This document shows, in pieces, positions 23,543 through 32,452 of a stretch of DNA of 64,000 nucleotides. Source of the DNA: Mycolicibacterium chitae (GTDB lineage: Bacteria; Actinomycetota; Actinomycetes; Mycobacteriales; Mycobacteriaceae); NCBI RefSeq assembly GCF_900637205.1, contig NZ_LR134355.1:4030001-4094000 (forward strand). The letters run 5' to 3'. How positions within the stretch are numbered: the first letter of the stretch is position 1; each line of letters starts with the position of its first letter. A program made the translations under genes and the position numbers. The notes under the pieces were generated by a model. That model was not told the origin of the DNA. It searched no databases and saw nothing but the letters and a program-made list of their open reading frames with translations.

Positions 23543-26266
23543 ATGCCGGGACCCACAGCGCAGACCAGAATCGAAGACGACGAGTTCGCCGGCCTGGCGT
23601 ACGCGCGCAGCCGATCCGAGATCCTGGCCGCGCTGGGCACCACGGCCGAGGGCCTCACCGGCGCCGAGGCCGCGCAGCGCCTCGCCGTCGACGGACCGAA
23701 CCGGCTGCCCGCACCCAAGCAGCGCTCGGCGATCGTGCGGTTCTTCGCGCAGTTCAACAACGTGCTGATCTACATCCTGGTGGCCGCCGGCGTGCTCAAG
23801 GCGATCCTGGGCGAGTGGGTGGACTTCGCCGTCATCATGGCCGCGGCGGTGATCAACGCGGTCATCGGCTACCTGCAGGAGGGCAAGGCCGAACGCGCAC
23901 TGGACAGCATCCGACAGATGCTGTCGGTGACCGCCCAGGTCCGCCGCGACGGCGACTGGGTCAACATCGACGCCGAACAGGTGGTGCCCGGCGACGTCGT
24001 GCGGATCGGTTCCGGCGACCGGATCCCGGCCGACATGCGCCTGCTGGAGGTCACCAACCTGCGGGTCGAGGAGTCCGCGCTGACCGGCGAATCGGTCCCG
24101 GCGACCAAGAGCACCACCCACGTCGACGACGACGCCGGCCTGGGCGACCGCACCTCGATGGTGTACTCGGGCACCATCGTGGTGGCCGGCACCGGGATCG
24201 GCGCGGTCACCGCCACCGGATCGGCCACCGAGATCGGCCGGATCCAGTCGATGATCACCGAGGTCGAACCGCTCGCCACCCCGCTGACGCGCCGCCTCGA
24301 GCAGTTCGGCAAGCAACTCTCGGCGGTGATCCTCGGCATGGCGGCGGTCATGCTGCTGATCGGCCGGTTGGTCCACGACTTCTCGATCAGCCAGATGATC
24401 TCGGCGGCCATCAGTTTCGCGGTCGCGGCGGTGCCGGAGGGTCTGCCCGCCGTCGTGACGGTGACCCTGGCCCTGGGCGTGCAGCAGATGGCCCGCCGGC
24501 GCGCGATCACACGCAAGTTGCCGGCGGTGGAGGCCCTGGGGTCGGTCAACGTCATCTGCTCGGACAAAACCGGAACCCTGACCCAGAACGAGATGACGGT
24601 GCGCACGGTGGTGAGCGCCCGGAACCGGTACTCGGTGACGGGCACCGGCTACCGGCCCGACGGCGACATCGAACTGGCCGGGACGCCGGTGTCCCTGGGC
24701 GAGCACCCTGACCTGGCCGCGCTGCTGACCACGATGGCGGTGTGCAACAACGCGCGCCTGCGCCGGGACGGCGAGCAGTGGCAGCTTGTCGGCGAACCCA
24801 CCGAGGGTGCCCTGCAGGCGCTGGGCGCCAAGGCCGGCGTCGACCGCGACGCGTACCCGCGGTTGGCGGAGTTGCCGTTCGAATCGGCCAACAAGTTCAT
24901 GGCCACCCTCAATTCTGCCGCCGACGACCAACATTCGCTGCACATCAAGGGCGCTCCCGACCGGCTGCTGGACCGGTGCACCAGCCAATGGCGCGCGGGT
25001 GCCCCCGAGCCGCTGGATCGCGAGTTCTGGGAGGCTCGCATCGACGAACTCGGCGACCAGGGGCTGCGGGTGCTGGCGGCGGCACGCAAGCCTGTGTCCC
25101 CGGAAAGTCTTGGCAGCGACGAGATCTCGCTGGAGGACATCGACGACGGGTTGGAATTCCTGGGACTGGTGGGCATCGTCGACCCGCCGCGCCCGGAGGC
25201 CGTCGAGGCGATCCGCAGCTGCCACGACGCCGGGATCCGGGTCAAGATGATCACCGGCGATCACGCCGGGACCGCCCGCGCGATCGCGCGCGAGATGGGC
25301 ATCACCGACGACCCCGATCCGCCGGTGTTGACCGGCGCCGACCTGCAGGCCATGAGCCAGCCCAGGTTGCGCGAGGTGGCCGACGAGGTCGACATCTACG
25401 CGCGGACGAGCCCCGAACACAAGCTGCGGATCGTCAGCGCGCTGCAAGCCGAGGGCAAGGTCGTGGCGATGACCGGCGACGGCGTCAACGACGCGCCGGC
25501 GCTGACCCGCGCCGACATCGGCGTCGCGATGGGCATCAAGGGCACCGAGGCCACCAAGGAGGCGGCCGACATCGTGTTGGCCGACGACAACTTCGCCACC
25601 ATCGAGCGGGCGGTCGAAGAGGGGCGCCGGATCTATGACAACATCCGCAAATCAGTGCTGTTCCTGTTGCCCGCCAACGGCTCTCAGTCCCTGGTGATCC
25701 TGGTCGCGGTGTTCTTCGGGTTCGCGCTGCCGCTGGAACCGGTGCAGATCCTGTGGGTGAACATGGTCACCTCGGTGACGCTGTCGTTGGCGCTGGTGTT
25801 CGAGAAGGCCGAGTCGGGGCTGATGCAGCGGCCGCCGCGCGCGGCCGACCGCTCCATCGTCGCGCCGATCGACCTGTCGATGATCGCGCTGGTATCGGTA
25901 TTGATCGCCGGCGCCACGCTGGCGGTGTACTTCTTCGTCAGCGGCGGCGGGCATCCGCTGCCCGTCGCCCAGACCGCGGCGGTGAACATGCTCGCGTTCG
26001 GTCAGCTGGCGTACCTGCTCAACTGCCGGTTCGTGACGTCGTCGAGCCTGCGCCCGGCGGTGCTGCAGGGCAATCCCTGGATCTGGCGGATGGCCGGCGC
26101 GTTGGTGGTGCTGCAGTTGATCTTCACCTACGCCCCGTTCATGCACGGCACGTTCGGTTCCGCGCCGATCGCCGTGCGCGGCTGGTTGCTGGCCGTAGCA
26201 TTGGCCGTGGTGGTCTTCCTGGCGATCGAGGCGGCCAAGGCCGTCGGGCGCCGGATGGGTTACTAG
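23543..26266 (+). CDS. P-type cation ATPase, Ca2+/SERCA-like (CtpF type)
   Basis: 907-aa P2-type pump of the inner membrane. The dephosphorylation motif TGES lies at 181-184 and M4 PEGLPA at 298-303. The phosphorylated Asp is D341 in CSDKTGTLTQ, followed by KGAP (nucleotide site) and the hinge MTGDGVNDAPAL. Ten membrane spans are predicted: four before the P domain and six after it (NMVTSVTLSLALVFEKAE in M6). PEGLPA and the lack of N-terminal metal-binding Cys domains point to calcium or another non-heavy metal. ATG 23543 chosen; GTG/ATG upstream in frame adds 12 residues. Confidence 0.9.
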   Translation: MPGPTAQTRIEDDEFAGLAYARSRSEILAALGTTAEGLTGAEAAQRLAVDGPNRLPAPKQRSAIVRFFAQFNNVLIYILVAAGVLKAILGEWVDFAVIMAAAVINAVIGYLQEGKAERALDSIRQMLSVTAQVRRDGDWVNIDAEQVVPGDVVRIGSGDRIPADMRLLEVTNLRVEESALTGESVPATKSTTHVDDDAGLGDRTSMVYSGTIVVAGTGIGAVTATGSATEIGRIQSMITEVEPLATPLTRRLEQFGKQLSAVILGMAAVMLLIGRLVHDFSISQMISAAISFAVAAVPEGLPAVVTVTLALGVQQMARRRAITRKLPAVEALGSVNVICSDKTGTLTQNEMTVRTVVSARNRYSVTGTGYRPDGDIELAGTPVSLGEHPDLAALLTTMAVCNNARLRRDGEQWQLVGEPTEGALQALGAKAGVDRDAYPRLAELPFESANKFMATLNSAADDQHSLHIKGAPDRLLDRCTSQWRAGAPEPLDREFWEARIDELGDQGLRVLAAARKPVSPESLGSDEISLEDIDDGLEFLGLVGIVDPPRPEAVEAIRSCHDAGIRVKMITGDHAGTARAIAREMGITDDPDPPVLTGADLQAMSQPRLREVADEVDIYARTSPEHKLRIVSALQAEGKVVAMTGDGVNDAPALTRADIGVAMGIKGTEATKEAADIVLADDNFATIERAVEEGRRIYDNIRKSVLFLLPANGSQSLVILVAVFFGFALPLEPVQILWVNMVTSVTLSLALVFEKAESGLMQRPPRAADRSIVAPIDLSMIALVSVLIAGATLAVYFFVSGGGHPLPVAQTAAVNMLAFGQLAYLLNCRFVTSSSLRPAVLQGNPWIWRMAGALVVLQLIFTYAPFMHGTFGSAPIAVRGWLLAVALAVVVFLAIEAAKAVGRRMGY

Positions 26267-26283
26267 ATTCACCGGGAGGAACC

Positions 26284-27267
26284 GTGAGCAATCTGGAAGT
26301 CGAACCCGTGGAAGTCGATTGCGGGGCGGGGCCTTCGGAGCGCATCGAGATCCTCACCCCGCGCGATGTCCCGCTCGGCGGCCCGCGGGCCATGCGCGTC
26401 AACCGCACGCTGCCGCAGCGGCAACGCTCGATGGTGGGCGCCTGGTGCTTTGTGGACCATTACGGCCCCGAAGATGTCCGGACCCGGCCCGGCATGGATG
26501 TCGCACCGCATCCGCACACCGGATTGGCCACGGTCAGTTGGCTTTTCAGTGGGGAGATCGAGCACCGCGACTCCGGTGGCGTGCACGCGATGGTGCACCC
26601 GGGTGAACTCAACCTGATGACCGCCGGTACCGGCATCTGCCACTCCGAGGTGTCGACCCCGGCGACGAGCATCCTGCACGGCGTCCAGTTGTGGTTCGCG
26701 CAGCCGGAGGAAGCGCGCCACGGCGACCGCGGCTTCGACCACTTCGCGCCGGAGCCCACCGCGGCGGGCGACGCGCAACTGATGGTGTTCCTGGGCTCGC
26801 TCGCCGGTGCGAGGTCGCCGGTCCGGACACCGACGCCGCTGCTGGGCGCGCAGATCGACCTGCCCGCCGCCGGATCGGTGCGGCTGGATATCGATTCGAC
26901 GTTCGAGCACGCCGTGCTGATCGACACCGGCGCACTCGACGTCGCCGACACCGCGGTGGCGCAACACGAGTTGGCCTACCAGGGTGTCGGCGAGACCACG
27001 CTGACGTTGACCAACACCGGCACCGACAGCGCGCGGGCCATCCTGCTCGGCGGCCCGCCGTTCACCGAGGAACTGCTGATGTGGTGGAACTTCGTCGGGC
27101 GCACCCACGAGGAGATCGTCGAATACCGCGCGCAGTGGCAGGCCGAGTCCGCGCGGTTCGGCGCGGTACACGGGTATCAGGGTGAGCTGGACCGGATTCC
27201 GGCTCCCCCGCTGCCGACCACCAGGCTCAAACCACGACAACAACCGAAGCGAAAGGGCCTCTCATGA
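26284..27267 (+). CDS. Pirin family protein
   Basis: Bicupin of 327 aa. The metal site of the N-terminal cupin is intact: H76 and H78 in PHPHTG, H120 and E122 in CHSEVS, with GEIEHRDSGG between. Such proteins can act as quercetinases or redox sensors. 17 bp after the ATPase stop and overlapping the next gene by four bases (ATGA), so the three may be one transcript. Function here unknown. Confidence 0.88.
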   Translation: MSNLEVEPVEVDCGAGPSERIEILTPRDVPLGGPRAMRVNRTLPQRQRSMVGAWCFVDHYGPEDVRTRPGMDVAPHPHTGLATVSWLFSGEIEHRDSGGVHAMVHPGELNLMTAGTGICHSEVSTPATSILHGVQLWFAQPEEARHGDRGFDHFAPEPTAAGDAQLMVFLGSLAGARSPVRTPTPLLGAQIDLPAAGSVRLDIDSTFEHAVLIDTGALDVADTAVAQHELAYQGVGETTLTLTNTGTDSARAILLGGPPFTEELLMWWNFVGRTHEEIVEYRAQWQAESARFGAVHGYQGELDRIPAPPLPTTRLKPRQQPKRKGLS

Positions 27268-27596
27268 CTCTCACCGACAAGACCGGCGCCCCCGTCACGG
27301 TCACGAAGGAATCCGACCGGTTCACCGTCGGCGTCGACGGCAAGACCGCGGGCCATACCGCCTACGTCGAGCGCGACGGCCGGCGCGTCTTCTTCCACAC
27401 CGAGGTGTCCGACGGCTTCGAGGGTCGCGGGCTGGCGACCCTGCTCATCGGGGCGGCGCTGGCGGCCACCCGCGACGAGGATGTGCGGATCGTCCCCGTC
27501 TGCAGCATGGTCGCCGCCTACGTCGACAAGCACCCGGAATTCGCCGCCATCGCCGATGAGGCGACGCCGGAGATCCGGGAATCACTGCCGGACTGA
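27264..27596 (+). CDS. Small GNAT-like N-acetyltransferase (YidJ/Gtn10 type)
   Basis: 110-aa single-domain protein of the short GNAT family. The acetyl-CoA loop is EGRGLATLLIGAAL, and the C-terminal VCSMVAAYVDKHPEF is the family's conserved end. ATGA overlap with the pirin gene shows translational coupling. Substrate unknown. Confidence 0.85.
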   Translation: MTLTDKTGAPVTVTKESDRFTVGVDGKTAGHTAYVERDGRRVFFHTEVSDGFEGRGLATLLIGAALAATRDEDVRIVPVCSMVAAYVDKHPEFAAIADEATPEIRESLPD

Positions 27597-27601
27597 GCGC
27601 C

Positions 27602-27826
27602 TCAGGCGCCCACCCGGCTGAAGAAGGCCGCACCGACCAGTCCGATCGCGATCGCGACGGCGACCTGCCCACTCATCACGGCCACCGCGACGCCGGTGAC
27701 AACGGCGACGCCGATGACGAACAACAACACCGCCAACAGAGCACGGTGGCCGCTGATGGACCCACCCGCGGCGGGCGGCAGCGCCTTCTTGGACTGTCCC
27801 ACCGGGCCGTCATCAAATCCGACCAT
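27602..27826 (-). CDS. Small membrane protein
   Basis: 74 aa. A polar N-terminus (MVGFDDGPVGQSKKALPPAAGG) precedes two closely spaced hydrophobic segments, ALLAVLLFVIGVAVVTGVAV and VAVAIAIGLVGAAFF, giving a membrane hairpin. ATG 27826 has AAGGGGA upstream. No family recognised. Convergent with the acetyltransferase gene. Confidence 0.65.
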   Translation of the reverse strand: MVGFDDGPVGQSKKALPPAAGGSISGHRALLAVLLFVIGVAVVTGVAVAVMSGQVAVAIAIGLVGAAFFSRVGA

Positions 27827-27994
27827 TGCATTCCCCTTCACTTATGGCGTGGACCACAGTGTAGAGCCTTGTGTGGGATAAAGCACAGTGACACCGCCAA
27901 ACCGATATGCAAGGTCAGCTAAGCTATTTCCGCAGGTGACAGCGCCACAGGTGGCCAGCTGCGAGAATGCGGTTACCCCGTGCGTCCGCACCGA

Positions 27995-28306
27995 TCAGCT
28001 GGCGCGCAGGTGCGGCATCCGGTCGGCGTGTTCGGCCTGCCAGCGCCGCTCGACGCGGTTGACCCGACGGTGCTCCAGGGTGATCAACAACGTGCCCGCG
28101 GTGACGATGGCTCCGGCGATCAGCGCAAGGGTCAGCGACAGACCACTGTTGCCATACGCCGACGCCGCCACGGTGCAGGCGATGAGCACGGTGCCGATCC
28201 CCAGCAGGAGCAGCCCCGGCCACCACAGCGTGTCGATGAACGATTCACCGGCGTGCGGCTGGGTGGTCCGAGAGTGATCGATGGGGTCCCTATGTGCGCC
28301 CTTCAT
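27995..28306 (-). CDS. UsfY-like small membrane protein
   Basis: 103 aa. The N-terminus HRDPIDHSRTTQPHAGESFID is followed by two transmembrane helices (WWPGLLLLGIGTVLIACTVA and LTLALIAGAIVTAGTLLI). The C-terminus is HRRVNRVERRWQAEHADRMP. This layout recalls UsfY, the mycobacterial protein encoded upstream of sigF; the family assignment is from memory. ATG 28306 follows GGGAGG. No sigF gene is in the window. Confidence 0.65.
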   Translation of the reverse strand: MKGAHRDPIDHSRTTQPHAGESFIDTLWWPGLLLLGIGTVLIACTVAASAYGNSGLSLTLALIAGAIVTAGTLLITLEHRRVNRVERRWQAEHADRMPHLRAS

Positions 28307-28467
28307 CGCGCCTCCCTTCATCGCAGAGATAACCCCAGGATACGCTGGTTGTGATGCGCGTCACAGGGCTCGCAGCCTCCTTCGCCCAAAGGGGAGTTCG
28401 GGCCGGTTTGTGCGAGTAACTTTCGGCATTTCGGCCATCTCGGCGAATGGCTGGCATCATCGCAGCC

Positions 28468-29151
28468 ATGACTCCCGCCGCTCGCCGCACCGCGGTGCTC
28501 GCCGCGTTGTGCGGGCTGCTGCTGATCTCCTGCTCGCCGGCCAACCCGGCCCCGGTCGATGGATTTGTCTTTGGCTACCAACCACTTTGGCCCTTCGCCG
28601 ACCAGCAGGAGGCGGACCAATCCACGGCCGACTGGCACGCTGACCCCGGCGCCACCGCGTTGGCGTTCACCCGGGATTTCCTGGACTTCAACGAAATCGA
28701 CCGGATCGCAGGGGCCACCGAGGACGACGACGAGGCCTGGGTCGACGTCGGTTATCGACTTCCCGACGACCGGGTGGCCACAGCCGCGACGATCCACCTG
28801 GCCCGGTTCGGCCCCGCCGCCGATGCGCCGTGGGAGGTGGTGGGCACCCGCGACGAGGTGCTCACGCTCCAAGCGCCGCCGTACGGCAGCCTGGTCCGCG
28901 ACACCGTCGAGGCCGGCGGCCGGATCACCGGCATCGACGAGAGCCTGCACCTGCAGATCCGCCAGTCCGGTCAGGACCGCGCTCTCGGCGACTACTGCTG
29001 CTTACCGGCGGGCGGTCAGGACCAGCCGTGGTCGGCGCAGGTGAGCATGACCCGCGCACCCCGACCGGGCACCGTCACCGTGGTCGTCTCGACGGGTGGA
29101 CACGTCGCCGAGGTGGAACGTTTCGCGGTCACCGGCCTCCGGGTGCAGTGA
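28468..29151 (+). CDS. Predicted lipoprotein, unknown function
   Basis: 227 aa. A signal sequence TAVLAALCGLLLISC with lipobox LISC predicts lipid anchoring. The mature part is acidic and without a recognised domain; a CC pair (DYCCLP) near residue 175 is unusual. ATG 28468 gives a standard signal length; ATG 28447 is the alternative. Flanked by the UsfY-like gene (divergent) and an SDR. Confidence 0.75.
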   Translation: MTPAARRTAVLAALCGLLLISCSPANPAPVDGFVFGYQPLWPFADQQEADQSTADWHADPGATALAFTRDFLDFNEIDRIAGATEDDDEAWVDVGYRLPDDRVATAATIHLARFGPAADAPWEVVGTRDEVLTLQAPPYGSLVRDTVEAGGRITGIDESLHLQIRQSGQDRALGDYCCLPAGGQDQPWSAQVSMTRAPRPGTVTVVVSTGGHVAEVERFAVTGLRVQ

Positions 29152-29258
29152 TCCGGCCGGGCGACCCGGAACCATAATCGTCATTGTTCGCCACACTCTC
29201 CGGGGCGAGGTATGCGCCGTTCCCCACGGTGAGGCGTCGCGCCGCCGGTCCGTCACTG

Positions 29259-29276
29259 ATAGAATCTGAATTAACA
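29259..29276 (+). promoter_or_regulatory. Island motif 1, copy upstream of SDR (29355)
   Basis: GATAGAATCTGAATTAAC. Over the last 17 bases it matches 13 of the conserved form CTAGAATCAAAACTAAC found at three other promoters of this region. It lies 79 bp upstream of the SDR start. Confidence 0.5.
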
Positions 29277-29354
29277 GAGCGGGTCGGGCGGCCAGCGTCA
29301 CGTGCGCACGTTCCCGGTTTTCGCACGACGGAACCATCGAACAAGGGAGCATCC

Positions 29355-30149
29355 GTGAGCGAGCAGTCCTGCGCCATCGTGGTGGGCGGAGCATCGGGCA
29401 TCGGGGCGGCGATCGCCCAGAGCATGGCCCGGGAGGGCAAGACCGTGATCGTGGCCGACCGCAACACCGAGGGTGCGCAGACCGTCGTGGAGCAACTGCC
29501 CGGCACCGGACACGCGGCGCTGCCGGTGGATGTCGCCGATGAGGCCAGCGTTGCGGCGATGTTCGAGCAGGCCGCCCAGCACGCCGCGAGCATCGACACC
29601 GTGGTCCACTGCCCCGGCATCACCACGCTCGGGCTGGTGACCGATCTGCCCGTCGCCAAGTTCCGCCGCGTGGTGGACGTCTGCCTGAGCGGCACCTTCC
29701 TCGTCATCCAGCAGGCCGGTCGCCACCTCGTGGACGGCGGCGCCATCATCACGCTGAGTTCGCTGAACGCCCGCCAGCCCGCCGTCGGCATGAGCGCCTA
29801 CTGCTCGGCCAAGGCCGGCCTGTCGATGCTGACACAGGTCGCGGCGCTCGAGCTGGCCCCGCGCATCCGCGTCAACGCCGTGGCGCCGGGTCTGGTGCAC
29901 ACCCCGCTGACCTCGGGCGCCCTGGGCGTCGACGGCGTGGAGTCCGAATATGTGGAGAACATCCCGCTGGGGAAACCGGGTACGCCGGAGGACATCGCCG
30001 AGGCGGTGCTGTATCTGGCTCGAGCGCAATGGATCACCGGCGAGGTCCTCGATCTCAACGGCGGCGCTCACATGATGCGCTACCCGAATGTGCACGCCCA
30101 CTTCGAGCGGGCCACCCAGCCCGCTGCCGGCCCGCAACCGGCCGGCTGA
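29355..30149 (+). CDS. Short-chain dehydrogenase/reductase
   Basis: 264-aa classical SDR: NAD(P) motif GGASGIGAAI at residues 12-21, NAG-equivalent HCPG, catalytic Ser in LSSLN and YxxxK as YCSAK. ADR after the second strand (IVADRN) favours NAD. GTG 29355 is preceded by AAGGGAG. Substrate unknown; likely an alcohol or hydroxyacyl intermediate of the pathway encoded alongside. A motif 1 copy precedes it. Confidence 0.85.
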   Translation: MSEQSCAIVVGGASGIGAAIAQSMAREGKTVIVADRNTEGAQTVVEQLPGTGHAALPVDVADEASVAAMFEQAAQHAASIDTVVHCPGITTLGLVTDLPVAKFRRVVDVCLSGTFLVIQQAGRHLVDGGAIITLSSLNARQPAVGMSAYCSAKAGLSMLTQVAALELAPRIRVNAVAPGLVHTPLTSGALGVDGVESEYVENIPLGKPGTPEDIAEAVLYLARAQWITGEVLDLNGGAHMMRYPNVHAHFERATQPAAGPQPAG

Positions 30150-30239
30150 CGAACGCGCCGCTGCTTCACGTCCAGTTATTACCAATATCGGCATCTGCGA
30201 CAACGGGCTAGTTGCAGTAAAGCCACATCAGGCCATATG

Positions 30240-30257
30240 GTTAGTTTTGATTCTAGT
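30240..30257 (-). promoter_or_regulatory. Island motif 1, copy upstream of the thiolase operon
   Basis: GTTAGTTTTGATTCTAGT on the plus strand, identical over 18 bp to the complement of the copy at 62927-62944. It ends 20 bp before the thiolase start, so it would overlap the promoter, as expected of a repressor site. Confidence 0.65.
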
Positions 30258-30277
30258 CAAGATCGGACGAGGTGGAA

Positions 30278-31471
30278 ATGCAGAACACCGTTTGCGTCGC
30301 GGGAGTCGGGATGACCCCCTTCGCCAAACCCGGCAAGAGCCAGGACTACCAGGAGATGGGGGCCCAGGCCGCCAAGGCCGCGCTGGCCGATGCGGGCGTG
30401 GACTACGCCAAGATCAACCAGGCCTACGTCGGCTACGTCTACGGCGACTCGACCTCGGGTCAGGCCGCGCTGTACCACCTCGGCCTCTCCGGCATCCCGA
30501 TGGTGAACGTCAACAACAACTGCTCCACCGGTTCGTCGGCGCTGTGGCTGGCCCGGCAGGCCGTGGCCGCCGGCGTCGCCGACTGCGTGCTGGCACTGGG
30601 CTTCGAGCAGATGCGTCCCGGCGCCCTCGCCGCGGTGTGGGACGACCGTCCGAGTTCCACCGGCAAGTTCGAGGAGGTCGCGCAAGCTCAGCCCGGTGCG
30701 GACCCGCAGGCGCCGATGGCCGCGCAGCTGTTCGGTGGCGCCGGCGTCGCGCACATGGAGCGCTTCGGCACCAAGCCCGAGACCTTCGGCCGCATCTCGG
30801 TCAAGGCGCGTAAGCACGCGGCCAACAACCCGTTCGCCGTCTTCCGCACCCCCGTCGAACTCGACGAAGTGATGTCCTCGCCGCAGATCTGGGGGCCGCT
30901 GACCCGACTGCAATGCTGCCCGCCCACCTGCGGCGCGGCCGCGGCGGTGGTCTGCAGCGAGGAGTTCGCCGCGGCGCACGGCATCGACGGCGCCATCCGG
31001 ATCCGGGCGCAGTCGCTGGTCACCGACCTGCCCGGGGCGTTCAACGGCGAGGACATGCGCCGCGTCGTGGGTTACGACATGACCGCCAAGGCCGCCAGCG
31101 AGGTCTACGAGGCCGCCGGCGTTGGGCCCGAGGACATTCCGGTCGTCGAACTGCACGACTGCTTCACCACCAACGAGCTGATCACCTACGAGGGCCTGGG
31201 CCTGACCCCGGAGGGCACGGCCGAGAAGTTCATCCTCGACGGCGACAACACCTACGGCGGCCGCGTGGTCACCAACCCCTCCGGCGGGCTGCTGTCGAAG
31301 GGCCATCCGCTGGGCGCCACCGGCTTGGCGCAGTGCGCCGAACTGGTGTGGCAGTTGCGCGGCCAGTCCGGCGACCGCCAGGTCGAGGGCGCCACCCTCG
31401 CGCTGCAGCACAACCTCGGTCTCGGCGGCGCCTGCGTGGTCACCCTCTACGAGAAGGCGGGAGCCCGATGA
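30278..31471 (+). CDS. Lipid-transfer protein / SCP-x type thiolase
   Basis: Thiolase-fold enzyme of 397 aa, related to the Ltp aldolases and thiolases of sterol side-chain breakdown. The nucleophile is C82 in NNNCSTGSS, HDCF is the distal element and HPLGATG carries the C-terminal His. It is followed with a four-base overlap (ATGA) by two MaoC-like genes. In the cholesterol pathway, Ltp2 with a DUF35 partner cleaves a C-C bond by retro-aldol reaction after MaoC hydration. Here the order thiolase-MaoC-MaoC suggests a similar hydration and cleavage pair on an unknown acyl-CoA. Confidence 0.88.
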   Translation: MQNTVCVAGVGMTPFAKPGKSQDYQEMGAQAAKAALADAGVDYAKINQAYVGYVYGDSTSGQAALYHLGLSGIPMVNVNNNCSTGSSALWLARQAVAAGVADCVLALGFEQMRPGALAAVWDDRPSSTGKFEEVAQAQPGADPQAPMAAQLFGGAGVAHMERFGTKPETFGRISVKARKHAANNPFAVFRTPVELDEVMSSPQIWGPLTRLQCCPPTCGAAAAVVCSEEFAAAHGIDGAIRIRAQSLVTDLPGAFNGEDMRRVVGYDMTAKAASEVYEAAGVGPEDIPVVELHDCFTTNELITYEGLGLTPEGTAEKFILDGDNTYGGRVVTNPSGGLLSKGHPLGATGLAQCAELVWQLRGQSGDRQVEGATLALQHNLGLGGACVVTLYEKAGAR

Positions 31472-31917
31472 GCGCCGAATCCCTGAAGGGCTACCAGTGG
31501 CCCGAGAGCACCGTCGACATCGAACGCGGTCGAGTTGCCATGTTCGCCAAGGCGATCGGTGAGACCGATCCGGTCTACTCCGACCTCGAGGCGGCCCGTG
31601 CGGCCGGACACCCCGACCTGTTGGCGCCGCCCACCTTCGTGTTCGGCATCGACCTCGAGCACTCCGACACCCTGGGCGTGCTCGAGGCCAACGGGGTCGA
31701 CGTGTCGGCCGTGCTGCACGGCGAGCAGCGGTTCACCTATCACCGGCCGGTGCACGCCGGCGACACGCTGTCGTTGCGGGCCGAGTTCACCGACTACTAC
31801 TCGAAACGCAACGGCGCCTTGGAATTCCTGGTTCGCCGTTCACAGCTGACCTCGGGCGACGAGCTGGTCGCCGAGATGGAAAGCGTGTCCGTCATTCGAA
31901 ATGGAGCGCCCTCGTGA
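31468..31917 (+). CDS. MaoC-like dehydratase, HadA/ChsH1-type partner subunit
   Basis: 149-aa hot-dog protein that lacks the Asp-His dyad: the segment reads GETDPVYSDLEAARAAGH then LAPPTFVFG, the HadA/HadC pattern. It should pair with the next protein, which has the dyad, to give one heteromeric enoyl-CoA hydratase. Overlaps both neighbours by four bases, which supports complex formation. Confidence 0.85.
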   Translation: MSAESLKGYQWPESTVDIERGRVAMFAKAIGETDPVYSDLEAARAAGHPDLLAPPTFVFGIDLEHSDTLGVLEANGVDVSAVLHGEQRFTYHRPVHAGDTLSLRAEFTDYYSKRNGALEFLVRRSQLTSGDELVAEMESVSVIRNGAPS

Positions 31918-32330
31918 GCACCGACATCGCCGAAATCCAGGTTGGCACCGAACTCCCGCCGCTGGAGCTCGCGCCGATCTCCCGCACCACCCTGGCCCTG
32001 TTCGCCGGCGCCTCGGGCGACCACAACCCGATCCACGTCGACATCGACGCAGCCAAGGCCGCGGGCTTCGAGGACGTCTTCGCCCACGGCATGCTCTCGA
32101 TGGCCTACCTGGGCCGGCTGGTCACCTCGTGGGTGCCGCAGTCCCAGTTGCGCTCGCTGAGCACCCGATTCACCGCGATCACCCCGGTGCTGGCCCAGCC
32201 GACCTGTACCGGAACGGTGACCTCGGTCGACGAGGTCGACGGCGAGAAGCGCGCGACGGTGGACGTGAAGATCACGCTGGCCGACGGCACGGTGACACTG
32301 GCCGGCGAAGCCGTCGTCGCGCTGCCCTGA
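31914..32330 (+). CDS. MaoC-like hydratase, catalytic subunit
   Basis: 138-aa hot-dog protein with the hydratase-2 dyad D36/H41 in GDHNPIHVD and FAHGMLSMAYLGRLVTSW, close to HadB in layout. GTG 31914 overlaps the preceding gene by GTGA. Acts with it as an R-specific enoyl-CoA hydratase. Last gene of the thiolase-MaoC-MaoC operon; a regulator follows 122 bp on. Confidence 0.88.
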   Translation: MSTDIAEIQVGTELPPLELAPISRTTLALFAGASGDHNPIHVDIDAAKAAGFEDVFAHGMLSMAYLGRLVTSWVPQSQLRSLSTRFTAITPVLAQPTCTGTVTSVDEVDGEKRATVDVKITLADGTVTLAGEAVVALP

Positions 32331-32452
32331 GGCGCCGCGCCGCAAAGATCGACGTTCGCCTCAGCGCGGCGCGGGACGTGCCCGCCTATAATCATGCTTC
32401 ACTGACGGGCACGGATCACCCGCCGACCGGCACACGAGGGGAGGGACGCCAA

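Noticed and set aside
23414..25447. 677-aa minus-strand reading frame opposite the P-type ATPase
   Set aside because: Asp/His/Arg/Gly-rich shadow; the ATPase frame shows every P-type motif.
29184..29354. Longer N-terminus for the SDR at 29355
   Set aside because: It would run through the motif 1 copy, and the added residues do not resemble an SDR; AAGGGAG precedes the GTG at 29355.
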